From positions 248,001 through 312,000 of the forward strand of contig NW_008805090.1 in the NCBI RefSeq assembly GCF_000004825.1: a stretch of DNA of 64,000 nt. The letters are read 5' to 3'. Source of the DNA: Heterostelium album PN500. Taxonomy: Eukaryota > Evosea > Eumycetozoa > Acytosteliales > Acytosteliaceae. A program made the translations under genes and the position numbers. Shown here one piece after another: positions 23,976-35,481 of the stretch. Under the pieces are notes generated by a model that was not told the origin of the DNA, did not search any database, and saw only the letters and a list, made by a program, of their open reading frames with translations. Every line of letters starts with the position of its first letter. Position 1 is the first letter of the stretch.

Positions 23976-26900
23976 TTATTGATTAACAACGGTATTCAAT
24001 CGTTTTCTCATAATTTTACTTTCTCTTTTGAATCTATTTTTCTTTTTCATTATTATTATTGTTGTTACGATTGCTGATACGACTGCTGCAGATACAACTG
24101 TTATAATGGTAGCTAACTTCCAAGGTGGCATTTTGTTGGATGAGTCACAATGATCGATGTTGTCATCAGTGTTGGACATTAACACAGAGAAATCGGGATC
24201 GATAGCACATTCTTGACAATAAGGTAATACCATTCCTACCAGTAGGGTGTCCGACGTCGAATTCACTTGCTGATTGACGATGCCAATCGTATGATTGTCT
24301 GCCTCTGCATACGGTAGGAATCTTCCGTAGAGCGAGACACTGCCGATCGACATTCGGATATAGTCTATCTTGGCATTGTCATTCGATTCCACTACCAACT
24401 TGTCACATTCATTGTCATCGACGGTTACCTTTGATTCCAAGAGAACACGAAGTTTATTGAGTCTATCTTGGAATGGCCAGCTACCGATATTGACAGCCAG
24501 TTTGATGCTGTGTGGAGAGTAGATTGTTTTCTGACCGGCAAACTCCAACTCTCTTTGATTGGGTGAGTGTTCAATGATGGCTGTCACTCGTTCCATTGAA
24601 CCGGCGGGTCTATGCAATTGGTAGGTGGCACGAGTCAGTTCACTAGTGACAACCTCATTGTGAATCCATTCTTTGGTGAATAGCTCTTGGATGATTTCGT
24701 CGAGTGGATTGAGCTCTTGGATAGCAACCAAATTGAAAGTGAAATTCAAACCTTCTCTTACCACCATGGTTGGTGCGGGAGTAGTTGAATTTGGCGAAAC
24801 GATTACATTGGACATTAGTTTCGATTCACAAAAGTGGCCACCGTATCCAAATAGACACTGGCATCGACCGGCAACGCACTTTCCATTGCCGCTACATATG
24901 GAGGCACCAGTTCTAGTACTAATACAGTCTTGTTTGGAAATGAACATCTCTCTGGATACATTATATCCATTGGCATAGATTCGTAAGGGATGGACAATGT
25001 TCTCTTGTAAAGCCGGTACACTACAAATTAAATGAGTGGCATTCAAAGAGGTGGTATTACACGGAATACTTTCATTAAATGAAATCCAGGCAGAAACATT
25101 GTAGGGATTCGGTCCAAAGTTACCAGTGATCATTAAATCACCTCCTTCATTAGAAATAGAAGATACTGATGTAACATTTAATTCTAAAAAAAGTAATATT
25201 AATAAACAGCTTTGTAAATAAATTGTTTACTATAATTTCAATTTTGAAAAACATACCAGGTGCACTATATAATCGTTGAATCGTTAATGTGTCATCAATG
25301 GATATTGATTGTGGTTCTGAAGTTGAGTAGCTTGGAATTAAACAATTTAATTCATAGGTTGAGAGGAAAGAAATTGGACATATTGACTTTTGACTGCCAA
25401 TGGATACTTGAAGAGGTGCAAAAGTATTAAATATACCATAGAGTCTAACTAGTAAATCTCCAGTAAATAAATTTTGGGTTTGAATAAAACTAACAGTTAC
25501 TATAATAGTTAAAATAAAAAAAAAAATTAGTTATTGTTATTTTTTAAATAGTTTATATTAAATTTTACATTTCGGTCCCCAAAATATTTCAAAATTATAA
25601 CCTCTTGATCTTGAAAAGCTAATATTAGCTCTTCCAGCTGGTTGGTTTATAGTATATCTAAAAAAATAAATAAAAAAATTAATATTTGGAAAAAAAGAAT
25701 TAAAAATAAAGAAGATATATATTTACTGGAATAATTTGTTAGTTTTTAAAATAAAAAGACCTAATGTAGTATCTCTTCCATATCCCAAATTATTTCCAGC
25801 GATACTAATTTCAGCTAAATCAATTAAAAAATTAGCAAATAATTTTCAACAAAAAATAAAAATAAAAATAAACTTACTTTGATAATTATCAGCTAGATTA
25901 TAACCGTTGGATTCGAGTGTAATATCTAAATAATTGATGTTAGAGTATCAATTATAAAAATATTATTCTATTATATTCAATACTTACTGCAATTAAAGCC
26001 TGCTGGAATAGGAGGTGTGTTGGCTGGTAATTTATTCATTAATTCGGTCCAATAGCAATAGAAACATTCTGGTACAAAGGGATCGACCAAAGTTGTATCT
26101 ACGAGGTAAACCTGGGAAACAAAGCACAAAGAAGGATATAGTTGGGATGTAGCGTTTTGTATTCCTAAAATAACTATTGATGTTGGTGATAGAGCACTGA
26201 AATCCATTAAATGGCCATAAGTACGTGTATTCAAAAGAGAACTATTTAATATACATAATAATATTAATTTAATAAATATTAATGTTGTTGTTTATCTTTT
26301 ATAATAATATATTATTCTTACAGTGAGAAATATGGGCTAAACCATGAATCATCTGGCATATTTGGAACCAATGAATTATTAACTAATCTAAAGAAGAAAT
26401 TATTAATATACTTTTTAGCAAGAAAATAAATAAATAAAACCACTTACAAATTGGTTAGACCAGATGCTTTAAGTAATGGTTGTGTACAAGCTTGGATTTC
26501 GCTAAAAATAAAAATAAATTAAAAATAAATAAAAAAATAAATAAAAAATAAAATAAACTTACAGTGATTTTAGATTTGGATATTTACTAAAATCTGTGAT
26601 TGAGACAGCACTAGTTTTGAATTCGCTAATCAAATACAAAATTAATTCAACTTTAAAAAAATTATAAAGTATAAAACTTACATAGTTGTGAGGTTGAGTT
26701 GGTCTTCAATTGTTACTAATCCATTGGTAACCGATCTTTAGAAAATAAAATATATTAGTTTTTTGTGAAATTTTTTTAATATTAATTTCTTACAATGCGC
26801 TCAGTGCCATCGAATCAACTGTAACATTTTCTGGAATTTTGAATTCTATCACAAGGTAGTAAAGAGATGGGAAAATATTTTGGCTAACTTTTAATAAACC

Positions 26901-27907
26901 ATTTGCTTCGATTACATTTACATTGGTTATAGTTCTAGTAATAAAAATGAGTTAAGAATTGCGATTTAATTCATTAATTTTAAAAATTTTGAAAATCTTA
27001 CATAGTTTGAATATTTTGGTAGGTAATATTAGAATCTATTTTTAAACTGTATCCAGTCACAAAGCTAATATCACTAAGTGTAAGATATCTGGTTGTGGAA
27101 TTCAAAAGTGTAGCGAAAGAAATATCAGAGTATAGAGCAGAGTTTCGAATAACACTTTTAAAAACAAAAATAGAAGTTAATAAAAAATAATAATAAAAAA
27201 AAAAAATAATAATAACTTACAATTGACTTAGGAATAATAAATTTGATGGAAAGTTGGTGGGAACGGTAACATTCATATTCAGTAACGCAATGTTTTCCAA
27301 TTTAATGTCATTATATTGGTTATCGAGAAGACTAAGAATATTAAAAGAGTCGTTTAAGGGTGGAATGGTGCTATCAATCGAAAATAAAAATAAGTTTGGG
27401 AAGATCAAAGCTGGAATGTTATCTGGTGATCCGTGATACACAGGTGATCCGGTTTTAATATTACTATTAAATGATAATAAATAATTTAATAATTGATCAT
27501 AGAAAATTGATTGAATATTTTATACATACATTGATAATATGGATTGTCTTTCACCAACAGTTTCGCAAAATAAATTGCCACCATCTGGATTATTGATGGT
27601 AATATCCTCACAGGTGTTACCAGTTATATTCCAATTAACTTGATACTTTTTTATTCAATTAATAAAAACTATCATTAATTAAATCTATATTATTATAAAT
27701 ACATACTTGTTGAATTAACCATCTTATTGAATTTACTAAATTAATAAAAATAATTAAATATATTAATATTATATCCTAAAGGATACTACTCATTCTAATT
27801 ATTTTATACTTACATTCTAAATTTGCAAGAGAAACTCCACTACAAAAATTAATAAATCCTAAACAATTTATTATGGATAATAATATGAATATATATTTAA
27901 TATTCAT
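23976..27907 (-). CDS. ComC-like surface protein: LRR, IPT/TIG, EGF, TM
   Basis: I assembled 16 exons: 27907-27814, 27735-27707, 27645-27530, 27463-27221, 27154-27002, 26934-26794, 26735-26682, 26625-26563, 26501-26448, 26387-26322, 26241-25988, 25925-25878, 25814-25727, 25657-25569, 25499-25257 and 25183-23976. Frame is continuous and the product is 980 aa. It has a signal peptide (MNIKYIFILLSIINCLGFIN), an N-terminal region of irregular leucine-rich repeats with one repeat or so per short exon, and IPT/TIG-like beta domains. A six-Cys EGF-like module (CISTRTGASICSGNGKCVAG) follows. The C-terminal extracellular domain has YGRF, CQECAIDPDFSVL and other marks of the ComC family. The end is one transmembrane helix (TIITVVSAAVVSAIVTTIII) and a basic tail. 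Such proteins are abundant in dictyostelids and thought to act in cell-cell communication; the ligand is unknown. Confidence 0.88.
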
Positions 27908-29473
27908 TTTTTAATAATACAAATAAGTAATAATTTTTTAAAATTTGAAAAATGATTTGGGTAGAAAAAGGTTTATTTTTTTTATAAAAAAATGATATTT
28001 GAGTTTGATATTTATATATATCCATCTAAGTAAATAATTATTTAGTAGTTTACCTTTTTGTTTTTACAAAAAATAAAAGATATTAGCTAGAAAATATTAA
28101 TTTAAAAAAATCAGGATATTTTTCAAAATATTGTTATATGTTAAATGAAAATCTAAAATATTATGTCCGATTGCTGCCTATGATATGTTGGATGATAGAT
28201 GGATGAAGAGTTTTAATTTTAATTTGTAAAACAAACAGAAGAAATTTTCAATCCAAAAATAAATATTTGGATATTTTGATTCTAATTTTCAGAGTCTTTC
28301 CTCCTATCTCCAAAAAAAAAAAGTTTAAAAAAAAAAAAAAGAAGGGAAGGTGGGGTTATAACTATATTATAATTTGAATTATTGATGATGTAAGCCGGAC
28401 TATACATCTACAAAAAAACACAAAAAAACCCTACTATGATGTTAATGATGATGATGATGATGATTTGAAATCCAATCGTTCTACAAAGTAACAACAAACA
28501 TCCAGATTAATTTATCGATTTTAATAATATTATTAAAAGTTTTATCATGATACATAAAAATTCCAAAAAAGATCAATAAAATTTACATTTTTTTAAAAAA
28601 TTTTGCAAAGATTTTTTTTTGAACTTTTTATCAATTTGAATCTTTTTTTTTTTTTGTTGGTAATTTGGTGAAGTTCTAATCTAATTTAGATTAGATGTTT
28701 ATTTTATTATCAAATTGATATCCTAATTAGAAATGTGATATTAATAAATAACTGTTTGTTCATTTGTACAAACTTCAATATGAGGCAACTTGTTCTTGCT
28801 TTTGATGTTCACTTATTTACCTACCTTTTCAACAACTAAAACAACTGTGACTCATTGATACGTATTTCTATGAACAAAATATAGATATTTATAATTTTAA
28901 AGACCTGGTACTCTATATTAATAAATACCAGCACCATAATATTATAACAGATATTTAATGAGATTATAGAGTTGCAATAGGAGGAAAGATGGTTTCAATA
29001 AAATCCAAATCAATAACAAATCAAAATTAAAAATTAAATTAAAAAAAAATTTGCAAAAAAAAAATTATTCCCCAATATTGTTTACTACAAAAAAATATTA
29101 ATTGCAATCAATCAATTAAGCAGGTTCATTTCTTGACTTATTACCATGATCTCTCTCTTTTTTTTATAATAGTTTTGTAATTACAAAAACACAATATAAT
29201 ATAATATATAAAGTTTATACCATAAAAAAAAGAGTATCCATAGTCAAGTATGAACACTATATACGTCATATTAGTAGTTACATCTTATTTTTAGTAATGT
29301 TATACATTTGATTGTAAAAATAAAATGACTATATCTGCAACTTCTCATCATAAAAAGAGATTCTACCCCCAAAAGGTAGATGAGTTTGTAAATTTACTTA
29401 TTATGTAGATTAATCTTTGGAAAGCTATAAAATGGAAAGAGTGAGATAGTTTTTGAACATTAAATATAAATAA
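27908..29473. other. Intergenic region, 1.6 kb
   Basis: AT-rich DNA between two divergent genes encoding secreted or surface proteins. No coding sequence is supportable. It contains the inverted repeat at 28675-28695 nested within a wider pair TCAATTTG / CAAATTGA (28631-28638 and 28711-28718). Confidence 0.5.
28675..28695. repeat. Near-perfect palindrome
   Basis: TCTAATCTAA and TTAGATTAGA (10-nt arms) are separated by one T. An outer pair, TCAATTTG at 28631 and CAAATTGA at 28711, flanks it symmetrically. It could extrude as a cruciform or be a dyad binding site; no evidence for either beyond symmetry. Confidence 0.6.
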
Positions 29474-29862
29474 ATGAATTTAAAATTATTTAGTTTATTA
29501 TTATTTTTATTACTTGTATTTGTTTGGTAAGATTTTCAACTTGATCATCATTCATTACTCTGAAACAACACTAACAATAATTTATAAATGTTTCGAAAAG
29601 TGTACAATGTGATGACACCACTGGTCATTTCCCTCAAAATCATTTCAATTCTGGAAGATGTTATGGAAATGGTGCATTGTAAGTATTAATAATAATAATA
29701 ATAAAATATATTTAATATATTAAAAGCAAAAAAAAAAACAACATTATTTATTATTATTTGTTTTCACATTCATTTACTAGTTGTAAATATGATTATGAAT
29801 GTTGTTCTCAACATTGTCTTCATGCAAGTTACTGTGCACCCGCTGGATATACCACCAAGTAA
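29474..29862 (+). CDS. Small secreted Cys-rich (knottin-like) peptide
   Basis: Three short exons, 29474-29526, 29601-29678 and 29781-29862, join in frame to encode 70 aa. The first 21 residues are a strongly hydrophobic signal peptide ending near VCVQC. The mature part has the spacing C-x6-C-x5-CC-x3-C-x5-C (SGRC, AFC, ECCSQHC, SYC), which resembles inhibitor-cystine-knot folds found in many secreted defence and signalling peptides. The intron ends are GT..AG (GTAAGA, GTAAGT donors) and the upstream sequence has a TATA-like stretch. No single open frame is long, so automatic annotation may miss it. The stop codon lies about 60 nt from the end of the convergent SBP2-like gene. The family is not recognised; function unknown. 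Confidence 0.75.
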
Positions 29863-29924
29863 ATTGATCATTTATAACATGTTATAAAAAAAAAAAATTA
29901 AAAATAAGTAATAATAAATTTATT

Positions 29925-31904
29925 CTATTTCTTTGTATTTTGTAATTTCTTATTCTTGTTACTGTTGTTACTATTTGATTTTTGATGATTTTGTTGTTGT
30001 TGTTGTTGCTCTGTATTATTATATAGTAACTGCTCGGATACATCTACTTTTTCATTAACTATTTTGTTGTTATCTTTTGATTGTTGTGACTTCTTTGATG
30101 GTTGTTGTTGCTGTTGTTTGATCGGTTTTTCTTTTTCTTTTTCCTCACCTAAAAGCTGTTGTTTCTTTTGTTGTTTTTGTTGTAGCTGTTTGTTTTCCTT
30201 CAACTGTTGTAGCTGTTGTCTGTGTTGCTGCTTTTTCTTTTCAATCTCTTTCTCCTCCAATTCCAATCGTTCTTGTTTCTGCTTCTGTTGTTGCGCCAGT
30301 AATTCCTTATGATTCTGTTTCTTCTCATTGGTTGCCTTAACAAACATATCATAAACCTCTTTCTTTTCATCATTTTGCAATAATGTTGATGATAATGATA
30401 ATGATGATGATGTTGTTGTCGTTGTCGTTGTAATATCCAATGATTGTATTTGTTTTTCAAGTTGTTGAACTTGTTGTTGTTGTTTTCTAAATGTATCTCT
30501 TGATGCAAGTGTCAGTTTCGAGAGTCTGTTGTAGATATCCTCTGCACCGTCGTGGAATAGAATGCCGAATGCACTGACTTTGATGTGCACGTTGATAAGT
30601 CGACCAATGATTCTTCGGCTGAGTGCAAATGTATAGAGCAGCTGTTTAGATCTACAGAGTCTGATGATGGACTTGATCGATTCGTTGAGACCACCCGGAC
30701 AGTTGATATCCTCTATGTTTGGAGCAATGATGACAGCAGACAACTTTCCACAATCGGCAGCTCTCTCAATCTCACGAAGTCCCGTAATGAATCTCTTCTT
30801 TGGTTTATCGGGATTCTTCAATGCATAGTTATCTTGAAACTGTTTGATCTTCACAATGAACTCTCTGGCAGTATCATCAATCTCCTTTGTACAAACTTGA
30901 TTCATATATTCTTGAACAACAGCAACAGCAACCTCACTATTGACACCAACATTATTTGGTGTGGTAGAAGTAGTATTATTTGAAGATGTAGTAGTTGTAG
31001 TGGTAGTAGTGGTAGTTGTTGTTGTCTCTTCTTCTTTTGCATTTAATGATGATTCTTCTATTTCTCTTTCTGTTTCAACTTTATCTAAACTATCAATATT
31101 TTGTTGATCTTTTATTTGTTCCAATTGTTGTTGTTGTTTCAATTGTTGCTGTTGTACATAATTTTGTTTTAGTTGTTTATACAATAATATATTTCTCTTT
31201 AACGATGATATTTTTTTTCTTTTTTTGGTATGTCTCTAAGGAATAGTTTTCTTTTTCTTTGTCAGAGTAGATGTTGTTGATGTTGAAGATGGATGTACAG
31301 ATGATAATGTCGATGGAAATGTTTGTTTTGTTGTTAAATTATTATTTATTGATTTACTGTTGTTTATTGATTTAGTACTACTATTATTATTATTATTACT
31401 AATATTTTGTTTATTATTACTTTTTATACTAAATTTATTTACATATGGTTGATTTATAGGTATACTATTGGTTTTTGCAACAATAAATTCATACATAGTT
31501 GTATTATATTTATTATTACTATTATTATTACTATTTACATTGGATGTTGATGATTTCTTCTTTTTGATAACATTAACTTTCTTTTTACTATTATTTGTAT
31601 TTGTATTATTTGTACTATTACTATTTGTATTTCTCTGATTCGGATTCTTACTATTATTATTATTATTATTAATATTCGATTTAGATATTGGTTTATTATT
31701 TATCTTTAACTTTTCGGTACCAATAAGTTTCTCTTTATTTGATGATTCTTTATATCTATCTATCATCTTTATACTTGCATCTTTTTGAGTATTATTACTA
31801 CTCTTCGAAGTTTGAATATTAAGCTTAGGTGTAGATGTAGTTGTTGTAGTTGTTGTTGTTGTCGAACTCATTGTCATTGTCTTTGATTTAGTTGAATTCA
31901 TCAT
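29925..31904 (-). CDS. SECIS-binding-protein-2-like gene with one in-frame TAG
   Basis: The frame from 31904 to 29925 is 660 codons interrupted only by TAG at 31238-31236. The upstream 222 codons are Asn/Ser/Thr/Lys-rich. The downstream part holds a ribosomal L7Ae-type RNA-binding domain with ITGLREIERAADCGKLSAVI, FALSRRIIGR and FGILFHDGAEDIYN, matching SBP2/SECISBP2, which binds SECIS elements and brings the selenocysteine elongation factor to the ribosome. The C-terminal third is a Gln/Lys-rich coiled coil. The stop might be removed as a 63-nt in-frame intron: GTACAT at 31298 to CCTTAG at 31236, phase 0. That segment is about 33% GC, far higher than the other introns here, and has an unusual donor. 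Otherwise it is read through, a sequence error, or two separate products. The next in-frame Met after the TAG would lie far downstream. Confidence 0.75.
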
Positions 31905-31986
31905 TATATATTTACAATGTCCGACTAAATAATATAATTATTCCGACAAACAATGTTGTCACTCCATTCCACAACCTCTAACTTCT

Positions 31987-32020
<34 letters not shown>

Positions 32021-32263
32021 AGAATTAAAAAATATAATAATAATACTTTTAAAGTTAAAGTTAATAGGTTGGCATAAATCTATGTTTTATTTATTTATAC
32101 TGTTGTTGTTGTTGTTGTTGTTATTATTAATATGAGCTAATTGTTGTTGATGTTGTTTTTGATTACAATTTTGGGATGATGATGATGATGAATGAATGAA
32201 GTTGTTATTTGTTTTTTTTTCTTTTACAAATTAATTATAAACAAAAAAAGAGATAATGTTTTT
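31905..32263. other. Intergenic, SBP2-like to psmA5
   Basis: AT-rich sequence including an uninterrupted A run of about 30 nt near 31989-32019 and a TTG microsatellite near 32100. No gene is visible. Confidence 0.5.
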
Positions 32264-33066
32264 TTAAAGGGTGGCAATAAGACCTTCTAAATCCTCTTTG
32301 TTATAGATCTTAAACTTCTTGTCTTTCTTTGTAATGACGGCGACTTCGACGTTGGTGGTGGTGATTGCTTCTTCCATGACTTGTTTCAATGTGGTCAATG
32401 CCAACTGCTGTGCCTCTATCAATGTCAATGTCTTTGAATACTTTTCTTGCAGTGTAATCTGTGCACCCTCTGAACCGGCACCAATAGCCTTTGCATTATA
32501 TTGTGTAAAAGTACCGGATGGATCTGAATGATATAAAGATGGTCCTCTTTCATCTACACCTGCAATCAACAAAGCAACACCAAATGGACGACTCTATTAA
32601 AACACAACATACACATACATTTGATTAGTTTATTATTTTAGTTATTAATTTTTTAATAACTTACCATTTTCTCTTCACCTTCTTTACGATTCTCACCGAA
32701 ACGAAGCGCGAGATCACAGATTGATTGTACACAAGATTCTACACCCATTGGTTCGTCAAAGTTGAATCTATGATTTTGAGTTTCGATACGTGCGTGATCT
32801 ATAATGGTACGAGAGTCAGCAGTGAGACCAGACATTGCACAGATCAAGTGGTAGTCGATCTCAACGACCTTCTGGATTGATGATGGCTCCAACAATGTCG
32901 ATGTCAATCTCTTCTCGACTGCCAATACAACACCTTCCTCACATTGAATTCCGATCGCTGTTGATCCCAACTTGATTGCCTCCAGCGCATACTCTACTTG
33001 AAACAAACGACCTTCTGATGAGAATGTATTTACATCACGGTCATATTCTGATCTAGTTAAAAACAT
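32264..33066 (-). CDS. psmA5: 20S proteasome subunit alpha-5
   Basis: Alpha-5 is one of seven alpha-ring subunits that gate the 20S proteasome. The exons are 33066-32665 and 32593-32264, phase 0, giving 243 aa (animal alpha-5 is 241). The N-terminus [20 protein letters not shown], followed by [20 protein letters not shown], is the diagnostic alpha-subunit signature. It is followed by [19 protein letters not shown] and the [12 protein letters not shown] segment created by the splice. The C-terminal [17 protein letters not shown] is typical of alpha-5. The protein looks complete and functional. Confidence 0.97.
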
Positions 33067-33825
33067 CTTTTTACGTAAAAAATAATATCTTATATAATAT
33101 ATAATATAAATAAATATGTAGGTATAATAAAATTATAAGTTAAAGTTTAATAAAATAAAAATAAAGTTTTTTAATAAATTAGTAATTTAAAAATTGGTGT
33201 GTGTGATCTTCAAAAAAAATTTTGCTATCACTTGATTTGAAGTTCAAAAAAAAATGATTCTACATAAAAATATTATTAACTTTTGTTAAAAATCAGATAA
33301 CAATACTTATTTCAATTATCAAATATTCTTTATTTCATTTTAAATCTGTATAGATTGGTTAAATATATCAATAGATTTTACAAATAATGAATGTTCATTT
33401 CTTATCTGTCTGAATCCAAAAACAAATAAAAGTATAAATCAAGATCTACCTTACTCCTGTTTTGTAAAATATAGTTTTATAAGAAATAATCCAATGTTTG
33501 GCTCTTGAGAATGGAATATTCAATGGATTTCGTTAGATATCTGTGTGAGCAAATTCTTCACCTTACCACTTGTTAAATCATTTATGTCTAATTTTTGAAT
33601 TTGATTTGGTCATGAATTTCTCTTCAAAAATGTTATGACACTTGTCAAAGAATGTTGGAATGTAAGTGTTAATGTAATCAAAAACATTTCAAAAATGTGC
33701 TAAAAACTTGTTGTTTCTATGCTATTGTTTGTGGTTGTGGTTATCATTATTATTTATTTTCATGATGATGATGTTTAAATATATTATAATAATTTAATAA
33801 TGTTATTACTATAGGTATGATTATT
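33067..33825. other. Intergenic region, psmA5 promoter side
   Basis: Between the start of psmA5 and the 3' end of the RhoGAP/WD40 gene. AT-rich, no coding frame and no RNA gene recognised. The psmA5-proximal part presumably carries its promoter. Confidence 0.5.
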
Positions 33826-35481
33826 TTAGACAGAGATGTTTGGTGGTGGTGGTTGTAAACTATCGGAACTAACTACCCAGATGCATATGGACTTGTCGTA
33901 GCTGGCACTCCAGAATTCCCAGCGTACCTTTCGGCTGTTGAAGCAAAAGACGGCGTCGGTTACAGCGTCGGTGTGGTATTGGTCGAGGACACCCTTGCAC
34001 TCGTAGGTGCGTGGGTCCCACATTCTGATCGAAGAGTCACGCGAACACGACCAGATCGAATTGGCAATCGATTTCAGCGAGTTGATCATGAGCATCTCGG
34101 GATGGTTGATTGTATTTATGATGTTGAGGGTGCGTGGATCGATGACAAAGATGGTCTTGTCCTCGCTACCGGCCCACACCATCGGTTCCTCCATGAAAGC
34201 GTGACACACCAGACACGAGATGTTACGACTGGCCGGTGTTTTCAGTTGGTTGAGCAACTCACCGGTTGTTTTATCAAAGATGTTGATCACTCCGTTGTTA
34301 CAGCCCGCCCACACCTGGTTGGAGTCGCCAAAGATCTCCACCAACGACAGGATAAACTGGCCGGGCAAGTCGATGGTCTGTACGATTTCGTTTTGTGTTG
34401 TCGATATAATGGTTATTTTCTGTTCGCTGCCTGCCCATACACGGAGTTCGCCGTGTGAGTAGACCGGTGTGAGTGATGTGTGCAATCCGCTGAATTTTCC
34501 GTCGGCTTCGTCGCGTGTCGAGTCGCGTCCCCACACCGAGACACCGGTGGAGCTTGCTATCCAGGCGCGATCCTTCACCGTTATCAGCGAAAAGATACGG
34601 CCAATCTTGGGCAGCTCAAACTCACGCTCCGTTGTATAGGTTTCCGCGTTGTAGATTCGCACGGTGCCAGCAGAGTCGGCCGTCCAAATCAACTTGCTAT
34701 CGCCATTGTCCATGATAGAGATTGTCTGACAGGTCTTCTTGTAACCGCCCATCTTGTAGAGAAAAGAAACCTTGAGATCGCCCTGAGTCAGCGATTCGTT
34801 TAGCGCATTGAATATATAGTCCCCTTCCTCCAACATCAGTGTCATCAACAGCTTGATCTTGCCTGCGCCCGACATCAACTCCATCATATCATTTGTGCTG
34901 ACGGCCTTGCCGCCCTTCCACAGCAGATTCGGGCCAAACACTACACCCAAATTCTCTGCAGTCATCTTGTTGTAGGTGGAATTGATAGCGACCTTGCCGA
35001 GGAAGCACACCAGCTCCTTCAGGAGCTCGAGGTTGTCGGGACGCAACTCCAAGCAGAGTTCGCGCATCTTTTGAATCTGTCCAATGCGATCGTGGTTGAG
35101 CGACGCTATGAAGGCATCGTATTTATCGGTTTGCAGCAGGCAGTCTTGCATCTCTCTAAAGTATATCTTTATCAGATCGGCGAGATCGACGGGGTCGAGC
35201 TTGCCCTCGACAAACTCTATTTGCTCGCCACGATCCAACTGCATCTGTAGCTGTTTGACACGCTCTTTTGTACCGGCGATACGAAAGATACCCTCGATCT
35301 GCAGTCCATACTGAATAATATATTTGAATCCATTGTGTAAGAACAGTGGTATACGCAACTCTGGATGTGTCTTTCTCTGTGCAATCATCAACTCTGGCAG
35401 TGGTGCTCCAAATATCTTTCCACCCGCCAAATTTCCAGATCCACCAGCTCCACCTCCATATATTCCACTTCTAGTTGCCAT
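33826..35481 (-). CDS. RhoGAP-WD40 protein
   Basis: One exon encodes 551 aa. Residues about 25-205 form a RhoGAP domain: [14 protein letters not shown] contains the catalytic arginine finger (R67), and later come [12 protein letters not shown] and [17 protein letters not shown]. After a short linker, residues about 245-545 form a WD40-like propeller with repeats ending in motifs such as [49 protein letters not shown] and [13 protein letters not shown]. RhoGAPs switch off Rho/Rac GTPases, which control the actin cytoskeleton in amoebae; the propeller probably mediates recruitment. The N-terminus is a Gly/Ala-rich leader. GC content is the highest in the window together with ERGIC3. Long antisense frames here are shadows. 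Confidence 0.92.
   Translation of the reverse strand: MATRSGIYGGGAGGSGNLAGGKIFGAPLPELMIAQRKTHPELRIPLFLHNGFKYIIQYGLQIEGIFRIAGTKERVKQLQMQLDRGEQIEFVEGKLDPVDLADLIKIYFREMQDCLLQTDKYDAFIASLNHDRIGQIQKMRELCLELRPDNLELLKELVCFLGKVAINSTYNKMTAENLGVVFGPNLLWKGGKAVSTNDMMELMSGAGKIKLLMTLMLEEGDYIFNALNESLTQGDLKVSFLYKMGGYKKTCQTISIMDNGDSKLIWTADSAGTVRIYNAETYTTEREFELPKIGRIFSLITVKDRAWIASSTGVSVWGRDSTRDEADGKFSGLHTSLTPVYSHGELRVWAGSEQKITIISTTQNEIVQTIDLPGQFILSLVEIFGDSNQVWAGCNNGVINIFDKTTGELLNQLKTPASRNISCLVCHAFMEEPMVWAGSEDKTIFVIDPRTLNIINTINHPEMLMINSLKSIANSIWSCSRDSSIRMWDPRTYECKGVLDQYHTDAVTDAVFCFNSRKVRWEFWSASYDKSICIWVVSSDSLQPPPPNISV

Noticed and set aside
34007-34803. Plus-strand frames over the RhoGAP-WD40 gene
   Set aside because: Antisense shadows of a GC-rich coding exon without protein family features.
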